This document shows, one piece after another, positions 22,701-29,282 of a DNA stretch of 64,000 bases. The position numbers and the translations under genes were made by a program. The number at the start of each line of letters is the position of its first letter. The first letter of the stretch is position 1. This stretch comes from Paratinospora sagittata (lineage: Eukaryota; Streptophyta; Magnoliopsida; Ranunculales; Menispermaceae): assembly GCA_035771175.1 (NCBI GenBank), contig CM069608.1:7167419-7231418 (forward strand), read 5' to 3'. The notes under the pieces were generated by a model, which saw nothing but the letters and a program-made list of their open reading frames with translations, was not told the origin of the DNA and searched no databases.

Positions 22701-24397
22701 TTTCAATCAGATTCTTTGCAACTTTTGTTTTAAAGCAACTATAAATTGTATATATGTATTAATGGTAAGATTGTAAGAGCTGTACAAAGATAGTGCAACA
22801 AAACAACTAACTCGACTGCTTATATGGATTCAAAATGGTCTCATCCTCTAAGCCAATCTCCTAGGGTGTATCCCATGGACAATGAGCTATTTGCAACCCA
22901 AAAAGACGCTAGCATTTGGGACTTTTCCCATACTTTAGCAACAGAACAAAATTCATCATGAAAGACTGTCAAACATACCACCCTCCAGTGATCCTGCCAC
23001 GAGGGTTGAATAGAGTTCATGAAAGGGAAGATATCCAAGGAATCCTCTTCCATAATAGCATTGCCCATGGTCGGGAAATGGAAACACCATCTATCCCATA
23101 CCTCTGTAGCTACCGGGCAGCCCTAACAAATATGTCGAACAGACTCCGAAGCCTGACCACACAAATATCACCAATGCGGGGAGAGGCACATATATGAGAA
23201 TCGTTTTTGTAACATGTCACCCGTTTCCACTTCCCATGGCTAGCTACCCAACCCAAGAATTTAACCTTTGATGGAACTTTGGCTTTCCAGAGGGCAATAT
23301 GAAAAGGGGACGAGTGAATGGATAGGTCATTAAGAATGGATGAGTGGAAGGATTTGGTAGAGGAAGAACCGGACGGATTCCAAGGCCAGGACATACGATC
23401 ATCCTCTCCAGATAAATGACACCCCTCTAACATACTAAGTAATGGTACCACTTCATTGTTCTCACGAGAGGAAGAATGCCTGCCTAGATGAAAATTCCAA
23501 GTCAAGGTAGAATCTCGGGGTTCCTAAGAAAGTTGCATATAGCCTATTTTGAAGTCTGGACTGTCGGTATAGGTTAGGGAAGAGGGACTGTCGAGTAATG
23601 TTCCCACACCAAAGGTCCTCCCAAAAACGAATGGTATCTCCCTTTCCAAGTTTAAATCTAATAAGAGGCAAGAAGGTAGGGTAAATAGATGAGATAAATT
23701 TCTATGGGCTCCTAAAGTTGGCTCTAGGGGCTAGTCCGGCAACCCACTGTGTGTCTCGGCTTCCATGCCTCCTACATATTCTTTGCAACTTTGAACTATT
23801 ACTTAATAATCTAAATCATTGTAGAGCTAACTTTAGTGATATATTTTGGCAATATTTTTCCTTTTAAATCGAATTGTAATTGTGCATGGTGTTTGGTTCC
23901 TGACATTGGAATCTCTTGGATCCAGACCCCATTAGAATGTTTTGTGTCCTTAACAAAAGAAAAATAGGAAAAAGATAAGGGGGTTTGAAGTTGTGTTTCT
24001 GTTAGTAATGTTAGTAAGAATAGTTAATTATATATATGATATGTTGGTCGATGTGTCTTACTTACGTTGTGGCAGAAGTTACACACTTTAAGCAGGCAGA
24101 CAATGAATTCCGAGGGCACGAGGAGATCCTCTACTCTGAGCCTGGAGTGATGGACTATGAAGAGGATCGAAGCAGACCCAAAAGGTGAATCTCATCTCAT
24201 CCCATTTCCTCTCTATTTATATAACACTGTTAAAATTTTCTGCAATGTCTTCTCAAAAAAATAATTATAATTGCCCGCAATTTATAACACGTTTGGAAAC
24301 AATTGTGTGATTTACATCAAAAAGTGCATGCATCTACATCCTTTCCATTTGATATCATGGTGTTGGAAGATGCAGGAGGCGGCCACCAATGTCTTGA
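1642..24397 (+). CDS. CSN7: COP9 signalosome complex subunit 7, 3' part of the gene (six exons, interrupted by introns)
   Basis: CSN7 (FUS5 in Arabidopsis) is a PCI-domain subunit of the COP9 signalosome, the complex that removes NEDD8/RUB1 from cullins and controls ubiquitin ligases in light and development. Six exons were identified by splice sites and continuous phase: 1642-1731, 6290-6334, 6421-6491, 17255-17393, 24096-24184 and 24376-24397. Together they give about 151 codons. The readable stretches [30 protein letters not shown] and [17 protein letters not shown] are characteristic of plant CSN7: the end of the PCI winged helix, then the C-terminal helices. The protein ends with an acidic/basic tail, MDYEED followed by RSRPKRRRPPMS and a stop. 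The N-terminal exons lie upstream of the window; none was found in bases 1-1641. All junctions are GT-AG and no frame break is seen, so the gene looks functional despite more than 22 kb of intron. Family assignment is by recognition, not search. Confidence 0.93.
2151..3308 (-). pseudogene. LINE C-terminal region with zinc-binding RT-associated domain, multiple frame breaks
   Basis: Overlapping short frames carry pieces of one C-terminal region. At 3308-2901 is [20 protein letters not shown]; at 3031-2597 is [11 protein letters not shown] and later [16 protein letters not shown]; at 2835-2308 is a Cys-containing stretch around [11 protein letters not shown]. Near 2250 it ends with [20 protein letters not shown]. 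This order is typical of plant L1-like elements. The same terminal motif recurs in two other LINE copies in this gene, showing one family. Confidence 0.8.
3578..4603 (-). pseudogene. LINE reverse transcriptase core, frameshifted
   Basis: The RT domain of the LINE is split between two frames near 3833. The first (4603-3833, 256 codons) carries the fingers and palm motifs up to [13 protein letters not shown]. The second (3832-3578) carries SHLQFADD with the two catalytic aspartates. The frame change alone would abolish a functional product. Confidence 0.85.
6290..6334 (+). CDS. CSN7: CSN7 exon
   Basis: Fifteen codons, [15 protein letters not shown], phase 0 at both ends. The acceptor is CTAG at 6286-6289 and the donor GTCAGG at 6335. 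The downstream intron is only 86 bases. Confidence 0.92.
6421..6491 (+). CDS. CSN7: CSN7 exon
   Basis: 71 bases, after CTGCAG, encoding [15 protein letters not shown] and then CMIQTLET. It ends with two bases of the Trp codon that is completed in the exon at 17255. The donor is GTAATT at 6492. Confidence 0.92.
6843..7675 (+). pseudogene. Inverted extra copy of the caulimovirid movement-protein region (hairpin arm A)
   Basis: Plus-strand copy of the movement-protein core and downstream Cys-rich segment, missing the N-terminal part. The conserved 30K-type core around [19 protein letters not shown] is readable. A TAG stop at 7203-7205 interrupts the frame, which resumes at once and runs to a stop at 7674-7676. 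Arm A carries 7 bases near 7300 that arm B lacks. The segment therefore encodes no complete protein. Its interest lies in forming a long inverted repeat with 7741-8566. Confidence 0.88.
7673..7718. repeat. 46-base direct repeat of the coiled-coil gene (matches 15017-15062)
   Basis: The segment starting CTAGAGAGGCTTGGG at 7673 is identical to 15017-15062 within the coiled-coil frame, in the same orientation. It marks where the two ends of the linearised circular viral genome overlap and where the inverted movement-protein copy was joined. Confidence 0.85.
7741..8908 (-). pseudogene. Caulimovirid movement protein and downstream Cys-rich segment, frameshifted (arm B and N-terminus)
   Basis: The minus-strand frame 8908-8090 (272 codons) holds the N-terminus and the 30K-superfamily core, with [12 protein letters not shown] and FNICLSDP readable. 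Caulimovirid movement proteins line plasmodesmatal tubules through which virions pass. A 7-base deletion relative to arm A, near 8110, shifts the frame. The rest continues from 8093 down to about 7720 with a Cys-rich stretch ([10 protein letters not shown]) and a basic KKRRPKMK stretch. It is then joined abruptly to coiled-coil sequence. The start at 8908 is the first ATG after a leader of about 350 bases following the primer-binding site. The copy is not translatable as a whole. Confidence 0.85.
8909..9265 (-). other. Viral leader between primer-binding site and movement protein
   Basis: About 360 bases with no long open frame, between the tRNA-Met site and the movement-protein start. This is where caulimovirid pregenomic RNAs carry their leader. 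No internal feature is recognised. Confidence 0.6.
9266..9278 (-). promoter_or_regulatory. tRNA-Met primer-binding site of the caulimovirid
   Basis: The minus strand reads TGGTATCAGAATC. The first ten bases match the initiator tRNA-Met complement used by Caulimoviridae (TGGTATCAGAGC is usual); the last positions differ. It lies about 240 bases downstream of a TATA box and 360 bases upstream of the movement-protein start, the expected place. Confidence 0.8.
9519..9526 (-). promoter_or_regulatory. TATA box of the caulimovirid pregenomic promoter
   Basis: The minus strand reads CTATAAATAG in the intergenic region between the last ORF (ending 9765) and the primer-binding site (9278). This corresponds to the position of the 35S-type promoter of the family. 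It would transcribe towards the movement protein, antisense to CSN7. Confidence 0.6.
9765..10331 (-). pseudogene. Caulimovirid downstream ORF, Pro/Ser/His-rich, function unknown
   Basis: Open frame of 188 codons overlapping the end of the preceding frame by about 145 bases. The composition is low-complexity (His clusters, Ser/Pro repeats), with no recognisable domain. It may be the frameshifted tail of the C-terminal extension (10186-11463) or a separate small ORF. No function is claimed. Confidence 0.45.
10186..11463 (-). pseudogene. Caulimovirid RNase H C-terminal part plus unusual C-terminal extension
   Basis: This continues the RT frame beyond two in-frame TAA codons at 11467-11469 and 11461-11463. 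The first part contains the rest of RNase H, including [13 protein letters not shown] and [16 protein letters not shown] near 11245. About 330 further codons follow with no similarity I recognise: a hydrophobic middle ([20 protein letters not shown] near 10870) and an acidic, Pro-rich end. Caulimovirid polyproteins normally stop shortly after RNase H. The extension could be a fused downstream protein such as a transactivator-like domain, but nothing in the sequence proves it. Confidence 0.7.
11467..14589 (-). CDS. Caulimovirid capsid-protease-reverse transcriptase polyprotein, open for 1040 codons
   Basis: One uninterrupted frame, in order. Residues 1-180 form an acidic, Pro/Ser-rich N-terminus. 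Capsid-like sequence (about 185-370) includes [15 protein letters not shown] and [18 protein letters not shown] Lys-rich stretch (about 385-430) leads to a zinc knuckle at 436-450 in which one Cys is replaced by Tyr ([14 protein letters not shown]). The retropepsin-like protease has FDTNA at 556-560, where DTG or DSG is usual. The reverse transcriptase (about 720-920) has [16 protein letters not shown] and YIDD at 863-866. RNase H starts with LQTDAS at 1009. The frame ends at TAA inside RNase H and continues after two stops. Upstream the same frame stays open past 14589 to a frameshift near 14740. The altered zinc knuckle and protease suggest the protein is inactive. Confidence 0.88.
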   Translation of the reverse strand: MEHEPTYYDPPYVPPRPPQSSPVPPPLSSQDTQTAFPEPPPSNPIEPFVQFLDHIIHQDQKAASNTHMLHPNDTDHTDLESGSSDNIDATGDISDDADDDISEHLSSDTNESFSLSLPSDDESHFMDISHIADIHMAQGASSSHNVNSDDEEILDAPPPNEHDTHPPPTNNKQSNGPWFSLDDVPIDKWRIKLSAWCAWMDNQMLLGKSSEHVIRDFFSRCTGLLQDWLMSMGEYCIIQMVQMNIFEVYQLMVKEFVGDITLVEKQYKQEYFTMKCCSLNRRDLQRHFSRMILRYHLLGGINKPDLKYTFIASLPEEVHPELNRLILASGRPLDQISFAEIFQFLLTAIEKLCEIRKPIKEMVDPNHNFKQACQKKFLEIGCKKKCDCKGKQQQSFGSKKKKRTKCFFSSKKRFPWKKKQKLRYFKRRQSSPKDACCYIYKKPGHYAKQCPEKKKSQHLISQIQQSYSMQPDQDIESVFSEQDSPDEDTIFAYQDYSSDISSTASSLYDDNFMGMVSQPSSPSFPTTIAPTHMMPYAQISLLQSKYDHPIKITAYFDTNAYKSMMNPSILPPECWKPHKEQFKAANNEVFQTDLITAKKIGLKIFPDLIIWTHIIGCDLPDKDILFDMDIYSKTPLRILPNSILYKRQFLPYTTIPKLYAIQDANDLHVKLKRSFTESHKDFTNPHTLWKNDQFYVHLPFKLNEDINPTKAIHPGMPPDELTLARQECAELLAHGLIEPTNSDWACQAFYVNKRAEQRRGKKRLVINYKPLNTFLRDDKFSLPKISSQLSLLAGSTIYSKFDLKAGFWQLGVHLDDRPKTAFCIPNAHYQWTVMPFGLKVAPSLFQKAMTKIYASLLHTALIYIDDILLFSKNDTDHQQLLHQFLDITEVAGIMLSEKKSILNTTEIDFLGMKFYNGVYQPSSHIAIELLQFPDSHLTRQQLQQFLGIVNYLRSFLPRVSHYTSVISSLLKKNSPEWQDMHSQALKHLKNVCQNPPPLVLPTTGSLILQTDASDNYWGVVLLEKQGNTENICGYQSGKFS
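14433..15185 (-). pseudogene. Caulimovirid coiled-coil protein, start truncated, frameshifted at its end
   Basis: Minus-strand frame with repeated hydrophobic/polar spacing from about 15150 to 14880 ([36 protein letters not shown]), typical of a coiled coil. Virion-associated or polyprotein N-terminal coiled coils occur at this place in several caulimovirids. After about 14740 the meaningful frame changes: Pro-rich sequence leading into the capsid ORF is in the other frame. So the two were probably one reading frame before an indel. The left (N-terminal) end coincides with the integrant/host boundary near 15190. Confidence 0.7.
15361..15700 (+). mobile_element. LTR-like block (TATA-like and AATAAA signals), identity uncertain
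   Basis: The stretch has a TATA-like box (TATTTAAAGG near 15592) followed by TCAATAAAATTTTC near 15637 and a pyrimidine-rich segment. This resembles the U3-R-U5 layout of plant LTRs. Defined ends, a primer site and coding sequence were not found, so it may equally be ordinary intron. Confidence 0.3.
17255..17393 (+). CDS. CSN7: CSN7 exon (C-terminal helices)
   Basis: 139 bases; the first base completes the Trp codon from the exon ending at 6491. It encodes [20 protein letters not shown] and [18 protein letters not shown], charged and helical, as in the CSN7 C-terminal region. The acceptor is GCAG at 17251-17254 and the donor GTCAGT at 17394. Confidence 0.93.
18092..18273. mobile_element. Foldback (MITE-like) element with nested inverted repeats
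   Basis: CTATGCAATTTGCC at 18164-18177 and its exact complement at 18246-18259 form an inner 14-base inverted repeat. Around it, GGTGT..CATGCCTAT on the left and ATAGGCATGCCTCAACACC on the right extend the symmetry imperfectly to about 18092-18273. A short GGCAA tandem run lies inside. No target duplication was identified. Confidence 0.55.
18905..19065. mobile_element. Foldback element with arms of about 70 bases
   Basis: The left arm (ACCATTCAAACTCAAGATAG and onwards, from about 18916) pairs with the right arm ending CTGGAGTTTTGAATGG near 19048. The two arms share ATAGAA-CTCAAGTGT-CCATC in inverted orientation, with a few mismatches. The layout is that of a MITE, and the superfamily is unclear. 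Confidence 0.65.
19733..20125. repeat. Degenerate tandem array, unit about 85-95 bases
   Basis: About four units each contain a phrase like GTGAGCTTCTAAGGAA-AACAC followed by GACCACGTGATCTTCTAA and AAGCATGTGA. Units begin near 19733, 19817, 19965 and 20058. Several copies include ACGTG cores. Divergence between units is substantial. Confidence 0.6.
20222..20939. mobile_element. Non-autonomous hAT-like DNA transposon
   Basis: The element starts TAGGGGTGTTCAT and ends ATGTACACCCCTA, giving terminal inverted repeats with one mismatch. It is flanked by a perfect 8-base duplication, GATTTGAG, at 20214-20221 and 20940-20947. Both subterminal regions carry runs of AACCC/GGGTT and CCGAA, and the middle is AT-rich. 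No transposase is encoded. The terminal sequence and 8-base duplication are those of hAT elements. Confidence 0.85.
22174..22590. repeat. 111-base tandem duplication, second copy split by a LINE insertion
   Basis: The phrase GAAGTTAGAAAAGTCATAAA starts at 22191 and again at 22302. The homologous units run from about 22174 and 22285. The second unit is interrupted at 22377 by the 196-base LINE fragment and resumes at 22574, so the duplication predates that insertion. Confidence 0.8.
22378..22573 (-). mobile_element. Severely 5'-truncated LINE (196 bases) with target duplication
   Basis: The minus strand encodes [19 protein letters not shown], the C-terminus of the same LINE family as 2076-4879, followed by a 3' untranslated piece and an A-rich tail (T-rich on plus at 22378-22395). 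The flanking duplication ATAATATGTAA is perfect at 22367-22377 and 22574-22584. Confidence 0.88.
22726..23777 (-). mobile_element. 5'-truncated LINE with RT zinc-binding domain, decayed
   Basis: Minus-strand frames read [20 protein letters not shown] (23671-23462), then [20 protein letters not shown] (23505-23110), then [20 protein letters not shown] (23068-22841). This order and sequence parallel the 3' third of the LINE at 2.1-4.9 kb. A perfect 15-base target duplication, ATTCTTTGCAACTTT, flanks it at 22711-22725 and 23778-23792. The RT core is absent through truncation, and frameshifts separate the remaining frames. The 3' tail is only a short A-rich run. Confidence 0.9.
24096..24184 (+). 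CDS. CSN7: CSN7 exon (acidic tail)
   Basis: 89 bases encoding [20 protein letters not shown], then YEEDRSRPK and two bases of an Arg codon. The donor is GTGAAT at 24185. The acidic MDYEED segment is a hallmark of plant CSN7 tails. Confidence 0.9.
24376..24397 (+). CDS. CSN7: CSN7 terminal exon
   Basis: 22 bases after GATGCAG at 24369-24375. The first base completes the Arg codon, followed by R-R-P-P-M-S and TGA at 24395-24397. The basic end KRRRxPMS matches the C-terminus known for plant CSN7, which supports this very small exon. Confidence 0.85.
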
Positions 24398-26731
24398 TAC
24401 AGAAACAAAGGGATGGAAACCCCATTTATGGATTTTAAGTGGCCGTGCTGGATTCCCTTTTGTTTTTTCCTTTCCCGTACAGCTCTTATGATTTCTTAGT
24501 AGGGTTGACATTATTGTCTCCTCTGTGATTTACTGAAACTTGGGCTGTGCCATATCATCAGTGAGTTCTGAACTATGTATTTCATGTTTCTTTCTAGTCA
24601 CTGCTTTTTATTTTTATTTTTTAAATCTTACATTCTGTTTAAATTAATGAGAAAACAAGATCAGATATGCATTCCGGCTTTTAGTATTACAAATTTCACA
24701 GACAAGATAATGATTCACTTGTTGGGCTGGTCAAGAACATGGTTGTGGCATTTCTGTGCAATTTTTTGTGTTCTTTTACTTTAAACCAGAGAATCTGCTA
24801 AGATCATGAGACTAGACTGTCCTGACCCTTTTATATACTCAGATATCTGATGTGCCTCTGGATTAAATGGCAGAGCATTCACTTCCATCAAATTGAGCTT
24901 GGATTTGTCCAAATAATACTTTTTGTAGTGTGTTCTATGCAATAGAAATTAACTAAATTATATAAAATAGATGAACTGTTGTACATTTATACATAATTGT
25001 ATATTGTGTTATTAACTAGTCTGAGGTTTTTTGAGCCATTCTATATTTCTTAAGATACTTTATGCTATAAAAAAATAAAAAATAAAAAGTTCAGTTTCAA
25101 TTTAAATTTTGACAGTGATGGTACCACCTTAAAAGATGTTTGATTATTTGCATGAATTATGTAGTGATTTTTTTTTTAAAATGAATATAAAATGATTCCT
25201 AAGCTTGAGAAAATGAAATTTCTGAAAAAGGTTGGTATTTTTTTTTTAAAGAAAATATAAATTCCAATGTTTAGGTGGCCAGATGAAATGAGATGAGTAT
25301 ATTGGGTTTGACCTAATGGGATCTCCCAAACGTGTCTTGTGCTTTGTGTTTACAAATAAGACTATTTCCTTCATCATTAACTCGCCTTGACAACTGAAAA
25401 GGTCAACCTATACGACCGGCTTGCAAAGTCAAAACCATCTTCCGACATCCTAACGGTCCTAACTAACAAACATCTTTGAGTTGATCAAATCTCTTGTTTG
25501 TAAACGCATTAATTGTCCCCTGAACTCAGATTGATCATCACCTTCTGTTTGACTCATTAATTTTTGTCAACTCAACTATTTGGCATTAAGCACTTTCGAA
25601 ACACAGTGATCATCTACTTTTTCATAAACATTTTTATTATAAACATTTTTGTAAAATAAATATAAACAAGTAAAAGCTGCAAGAAAAAGTTGCAAACAAA
25701 GCCATAAGAAGAATGATAGACGAGAATATAATATACTCTGTGAAATCGGTGTCGACGTGCCGCGAGATATGACACACAAAGTGGAAGCGGTGGCGTAAAT
25801 TTTCATGACAACTGTCAACTTCGTCCAGAAGGTCAAAATGGTCCATTTTTTATTCATTTAATACTTCCTGAAACGTACGTTACAGCCTCTCAGATGTTTC
25901 AGATTGAGCTGGAAAAATATTTTAATAAATAATACAAATGAATTGAAGATATTAACATGACGTTTGACAGATCACGAAGACATGTAAGCGTGACACCTCG
26001 CTTTAACACACTTGTTTTCCCTCTAATTCATAATTTTAGCTTATTCCATTTCAAAAGAATTCAATAACAAGATTTATATAAGACTTAATCATCAACCATA
26101 TATGTATATATATATATATTTATTTATTTATTTATTCTTATTTAATTAGGTATTCCATTCAATCATTTTTTATGAGTGACTTTTAAAAATTCTAGTCTCT
26201 CCCGCTCTTATTTTTTGTGCTTTAATTGAATGAGTTAACTTGTCTTCTTATTTTTTGAAGTACATTGTCACCCAGTGTGATCAAGAGTCATTGATATGAT
26301 TTCAATTCAATTCAACTGAACTCAACTTTTTTTTTCAAATTAATAAGGCATAAACCTTATAAAAATATTATGAAACACATTCCTATTTTATTATTAATTA
26401 CTGTAGAATTTAGTTAACCAACTTGAAGCCCTAAATTTCATTTATTTTTTCTTTCTTTTCAGCAAATTGATGCAAGGCCCATGTTTTCCAGAACTTATAG
26501 TTTATCAATGAATTATTATCCATGTTTTGGTTAATTAGTTATTTCAAGAGTAGAGTTTTTAAAGATATAAGTCTTTTTAATAATAACCAAATCTTTCATA
26601 TATTCACAAAAACTCTCCAAAACACATCATTTCCTTTCTCTCTTTTTTTTTTTTTTGGCACTCTATTACGAGTAGTGTCCTTTCCATCTCTAGCTGTTTT
26701 ACTCCAAACCTCGCATCCAAACACTCCCTCA
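24398..26731. other. 3' region between the convergent CSN7 and ERF genes
   Basis: CSN7 3' untranslated sequence probably occupies the first few hundred bases. The remainder is AT-rich with an ATTTA run at about 26120-26136 and a T run at 26642-26655. No coding frame, RNA gene or element with clear ends is seen. Confidence 0.6.
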
Positions 26732-27640
26732 TTACGATCCAACTAATAAATGCTCGCCACGTGGCAATTGATTTAACTGGTGACTCGTATGTAGCACTTC
26801 CGATCGGCTTCCCAGGTCCAATCCAGCTTGAGCAGCTAATTGAGCCGCCGGTACATCCACCAGCTTACCAACTGCTCTCTTCCTTCTCTTCGGCGACGAA
26901 TTCTCCGACGAAGAAGACGACGTCGTAGTGGTTGTCGACGACGGCGACGACGGCTCCGGCGAAGCCCTTTTCGAACTCGCAGGAATCGGCAAGTTCGACT
27001 CGGTCGATCCGACTCGGAGCGGGAAATTTAACAAAGCGCGCGAGCCGCGCATCCTATAAGCCGCTCTGTCGTAAGCGAGAGCCGCGTCCTCAGCCGTTTC
27101 AAACGTCCCGAGCCAAACTCTCGCGCCGTTCTTCGCCGGATCCCTGATCTCCGCCGCGTACTTCCCCCACGGCCGTTGTCGCACTCCTCTGTAATGCTTC
27201 CCCTTCGCCGGCGCAGGCGCAGGCGCCGGTTTCGGCTTCTCCTTCCGAACCACCGCTTGCTGCTGCTGCGGCCGCTGTCGCTGTCGCAGATCCGCCGCCG
27301 GAACCCGAACTTCCATCGCAGTCGGAGTATCAAGAGGCTCGGATTTAACGACCGTCTCCGTCAAACAAGAATCGCAGCTGTCCGGCGTGCCTGGAGCCAA
27401 CGACGGAACCCATCCGACGTTAACGGCGTCACGGAGGAAGCCGTAGACGAGCATGTCTTCTGAATCGTCGACTTTGAGCGGCAACGGACCCCAATTCTCC
27501 GTCAAGCAAGGGAATAGGCTTCCGAAACTCGAGCTCCGGCAATACACCGGTCCGTCTCCTCCGGCGAAGCTTCTCATCATCGGCTCTGAATCTTCGAGTA
27601 AATGCCTCCGAATCGACTCCAGAGAATCAAATCCGTTCAT
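26732..27640 (-). CDS. Ethylene-responsive transcription factor, ERF1A/ERF2 type (group IX)
   Basis: Single-exon gene of 302 codons. The start is the ATG at 27640; a further upstream in-frame start is only GTG. Domains: the N-terminal motif [17 protein letters not shown] (4-20); a conserved [18 protein letters not shown] (53-69); and a Gln-rich, Pro/Ala-rich linker (118-145). The AP2/ERF DNA-binding domain (149-207) reads [19 protein letters not shown] with the Ala and Asp of the ERF subclass. A Ser/Thr run (231-245), a basic KRRKR nuclear localisation signal (251-255) and a C-terminal [10 protein letters not shown] follow. This architecture matches Arabidopsis ERF1A and ERF2, activators that bind the GCC box in defence and ethylene/jasmonate signalling. 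High GC content and lack of introns are usual for the family. It converges with CSN7. Confidence 0.95.
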   Translation of the reverse strand: MNGFDSLESIRRHLLEDSEPMMRSFAGGDGPVYCRSSSFGSLFPCLTENWGPLPLKVDDSEDMLVYGFLRDAVNVGWVPSLAPGTPDSCDSCLTETVVKSEPLDTPTAMEVRVPAADLRQRQRPQQQQAVVRKEKPKPAPAPAPAKGKHYRGVRQRPWGKYAAEIRDPAKNGARVWLGTFETAEDAALAYDRAAYRMRGSRALLNFPLRVGSTESNLPIPASSKRASPEPSSPSSTTTTTSSSSSENSSPKRRKRAVGKLVDVPAAQLAAQAGLDLGSRSEVLHTSHQLNQLPRGEHLLVGS

Positions 27641-27780
27641 CTTTTGCACTTAATTCCGAGTGAAATTTAAGGTTTCGCTTCTGAGTTTCTAGGGTTTTGT
27701 GAAGAAGAAGAGAGAGAGAGAGCGAGAGAGAGAGAGAGAGATGGGAAAATTGGGGAGAGAGAGGAGGGATTTAAGTAGGG
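27641..27780 (-). promoter_or_regulatory. ERF 5' leader with GA/CT microsatellite and telo-box-like motif
   Basis: Immediately upstream of the ATG the plus strand has TAGGGTTTT (27690-27698) and a GA run at about 27708-27741 with one interruption. On the transcript this is a CT-rich leader, common in plant transcription-factor genes. A TTAAAT stretch near 27768 may serve as TATA element. The transcription start cannot be fixed by eye. Confidence 0.5.
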
Positions 27781-28130
27781 GTTTGGTGCATGAACCGGGA
27801 CGTCATTTTTGGGTTTTTTTATTTAATTAGAAAAATATAAAATTGGGTTTTTGGTGTTTTAATTGATTAATTTAATTTAATTTTCTGGGCAGGTGTTTCT
27901 ATGAAATTTCGGTGACTCTGCAAGTTGCAAGTGGAAATACGAAATAGGGGGAGGAGAGGGTGAGAGGAAAGGTGATATTTTGATCACGTGGGTTAATTAC
28001 ATGGGTAAAGAAGATGACATCATGGTCTTACGCAGATGTTGTCACCATCAGGTGCACTGGGGGGACACACTCCCCCTCGCACGCTTGCTGTTTTCTTTCC
28101 TCGCCGATTTGTCTTCCTTATCCGGATCAA
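27781..28130 (-). promoter_or_regulatory. Probable ERF promoter with TGACG and G-box motifs
   Basis: Upstream of the ERF leader are GACGTCA at 27799-27805 (a TGACG-type bZIP/TGA site) and CACGTG at 27985-27990 (a G-box for bZIP/bHLH factors). Sites of these classes fit jasmonate, salicylate or stress control, but they are short and their use is inferred. Confidence 0.45.
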
Positions 28131-29259
28131 AAGTCAGAGGTCTTTAATAAATATTACTTGTAATTTAATTTATAATGAGTTTTTATTTATTTCATATCTA
28201 AAATGGGGATAATGTAAGAAATCAAGTCAAGCACTTAAAAAAATATATATTTTAATTATTTTTAAATGAGGGACTAATCTCATAATGAACCTGTTTGAGG
28301 GAGTGATTGTAAAAATTAATTTTTTACCCATTTGATATCTAAAGCTTATCTTAAAAATAAAAATAAAAAAATAGTTTCATTGTGATTAGTGAGGTAAAAA
28401 AAAATTCATTTGATCAATTTATATTTAGTAAGTGCGGTGTGATTAAGAGCATTTCTACCCATAGTGATATGTAATGATCAATCTTATAAGTGAATACATT
28501 ATAGATTCAGCTCGTTGAACAATTACGGTGCTCTAACAATAGCCTAAGGTTTTAAGTTATTTTGATGGCTTGTGATAATATTGTATCTTTATCAATAAAG
28601 TACCTTAAACTATAGCCTTGACATAAGTACAATAAATGTATTTTCAAATGTGTGTAGTATACAAGTACGATAATTCTGATCAACCCTTTTTATATCTATT
28701 TCAATGTATTAGGCTATGAACTCTTTTGTTGTAAATATAATTTTAGTGGCGTAAACTTAAAATTTTACTTATTGTCGTAAACAGTCTACTTACTTTTTTA
28801 CTTTTTATATATTCATATCTATCCTATTGCATGTAAAGTTATGACTTGAACAATTAAAAAATATAAATATAAAGACTACAGGTAGTTGACAGAAAATATA
28901 CACATAGAAGACACGTTTCACATGTCCATATAAGCCAAAAAAAAACAAAAATTAAAACATTAAAGAATTTTATATAGTGATACTAAATTTTCTTGGGATA
29001 AAAAAAAATAAAAAATCATGTAACGAAATTGGAAAGTTGGCAGTTTTACAAAAGGTGGGCGAGGAATTAGCGAGGAATTAGGGGAGAGGAGAAAGCAACG
29101 TTAGCATGCTGAATACGGATACATCGAGCCTGGACACACCCATGAACACCTCTTCTCTCTTTTCTTTTTTGTTTCTTTTCTTATTTTGGTTGTTATTAGG
29201 ATAAGAAGGAGAGAGAGACAGAGGAGCACTGTGGGCACCCACCACATTGCTTTTCACGC

Positions 29260-29282
29260 CTCTCTCTCTCTCTCTCTCTCTC
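29260..29282. repeat. CT dinucleotide microsatellite
   Basis: About eleven CT units, followed by a locally GC-richer stretch to 29460. No gene is associated with it. Confidence 0.9.

Larger units (their letters stand above)
17394..24095 (+). other. CSN7 intron, 6.7 kb, rich in repeats
   Basis: The intron is bounded by GTCAGT at 17394 and AGCAG at 24091-24095. It contains two foldback elements (18092-18273 and about 18905-19065), a degenerate tandem array (19733-20125), an hAT-like element (20222-20939), a 111-base tandem duplication (22174 on), and two LINE pieces (22378-22573 and 22726-23777). A nearby duplicated 60-base phrase lies at about 17596-17750. The acceptor at 24095 was chosen over earlier AG pairs because only it keeps the frame. 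Confidence 0.85.

Noticed and set aside
27176..27463. Arg-rich open frame on the plus strand opposite the ERF gene (also 26840-27031 and 27028-27333)
   Set aside because: High GC content of the ERF gene opens other frames; the sequences are low-complexity Arg/Pro shadows with no domain.
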